A program made the translations under genes and the position numbers. A DNA stretch of 64,000 nucleotides from Membranipora membranacea. Lineage: Eukaryota; Bryozoa; Gymnolaemata; Cheilostomatida; Membraniporidae. The notes beneath the pieces were generated by a model. The model was given only the letters and a program-made list of their open reading frames with translations. It was not told the DNA's origin and searched no databases. This document shows positions 63,596-64,000 of this stretch, piece by piece. Position 1 is the stretch's first letter, and each line of letters begins with the position of its first letter. The stretch lies in contig OU612069.1 in NCBI GenBank assembly GCA_914767715.1, forward strand, positions 13,203,387 through 13,267,386, written 5' to 3'.

Positions 63596-64000
63596 TCGGT
63601 TTTTATTCCTAAGATCGATCCACAACCTGACCTTTTCCATGGTCCAAGTTTCTCTTTCACATATGTTGAGAGCGAAACAATCTACAAACTGATAAAGTCC
63701 CTCAAACCAAATAAACGGGGTGGCTTGACCATGTTTCCAGCTTCCCTGTACCAAATTGTTGCAGACCTATTAGCTCTTCCCATAGCCCTGATCATTAACG
63801 AATGCTACAAGAAATCAATATTCCCTGACTGCCTAAAAACAGCCCTGGTCACCCCACTCTTTAAGAAGGGCGATAAAACAGACCCTTGCAATTACAGACC
63901 AATTTCCAGTCTGCCAATCATATCAAAGGTGTTTGAGCTAGATATGAAAAATCAAATTATGACCTTTATCGAAACACATGGAATACTCTCAGATCGACAA
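63596..64000 (+). CDS. LINE reverse transcriptase, partial, runs off window
   Basis: An open frame of 135 codons to the right edge contains landmarks of the non-LTR retrotransposon RT: KLIKSLKPNKRGGLT upstream of the fingers, then TPLFKKGDKTDPCNYRPISS (RT motif 1-2) and ISKVFE. The frame has no start and follows a TAA at 63593-63595, so this copy is probably 5'-truncated or has an upstream break. No stops in the visible part suggest a younger copy than the LINE at 20.4 kb. Catalytic YxDD lies outside the window. Confidence 0.85.

Overview
This is a window of intron-rich, AT-rich animal nuclear DNA. It holds spliced genes with GT-AG introns, a classical cadherin, a thrombospondin type 1 repeat (TSR) protein and many eukaryotic transposons. 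Kinesin-light-chain-like TPR repeats, a cadherin, a TSR protein and an animal D-cysteine desulfhydrase together suggest a marine invertebrate. A sponge or similar early-branching animal is my best guess, but nothing in the sequence proves it. No prokaryotic or organellar features were seen.

Layout. 1-0.7 kb: broken TPR gene (minus). 2.2-11.1 kb: left arm of a large diverged inverted duplication, carrying an apparently intact D-cysteine desulfhydrase / ACC-deaminase-family gene in at least nine exons (plus). 13.2-17.5 kb: a young LTR retroelement (LTRs 1,280 and 1,279 bp, AATG target duplication) too short to be autonomous. 18-18.8 kb: MITEs. 20.4-22.3 kb: decayed LINE. 22.9-31.8 kb: 3' half of a cadherin gene (minus). 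Its exons have mutually consistent phases: cadherin repeats, a membrane-proximal domain, one transmembrane segment and a short tail. 33.8-38.8 kb: a single 5.1-kb exon (minus) encoding a huge Ser/Gly/Pro-rich 16-residue repeat protein that ends in the start of a TSR domain. 38.9-46.7 kb: transposon-rich DNA without a recognisable gene. 46.7-47.6 kb: degenerate Gly-rich zinc-knuckle (vasa/CNBP-like) gene with a 21-bp minisatellite. 47.7-63.4 kb: right arm of the inverted duplication, with a decayed desulfhydrase pseudogene (minus). It is expanded by nested transposons: a TTAA-flanked element, split by a ~5-kb element with a SAP-domain exon, itself hit by an hAT-type MITE. 63.6 kb to the end: 5' part of a LINE reverse-transcriptase frame that runs off the window.

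The functional content is probably three genes: the desulfhydrase, the cadherin and the repeat/TSR protein. The last two lie on the same strand and are both predicted extracellular or adhesive, but I cannot join them into one transcript. Most other DNA is explained by repeats, whose nesting gives a relative history: inverted duplication, then pseudogene decay and TTAA-element insertion in the right arm, then the SAP element, then the hAT MITE.
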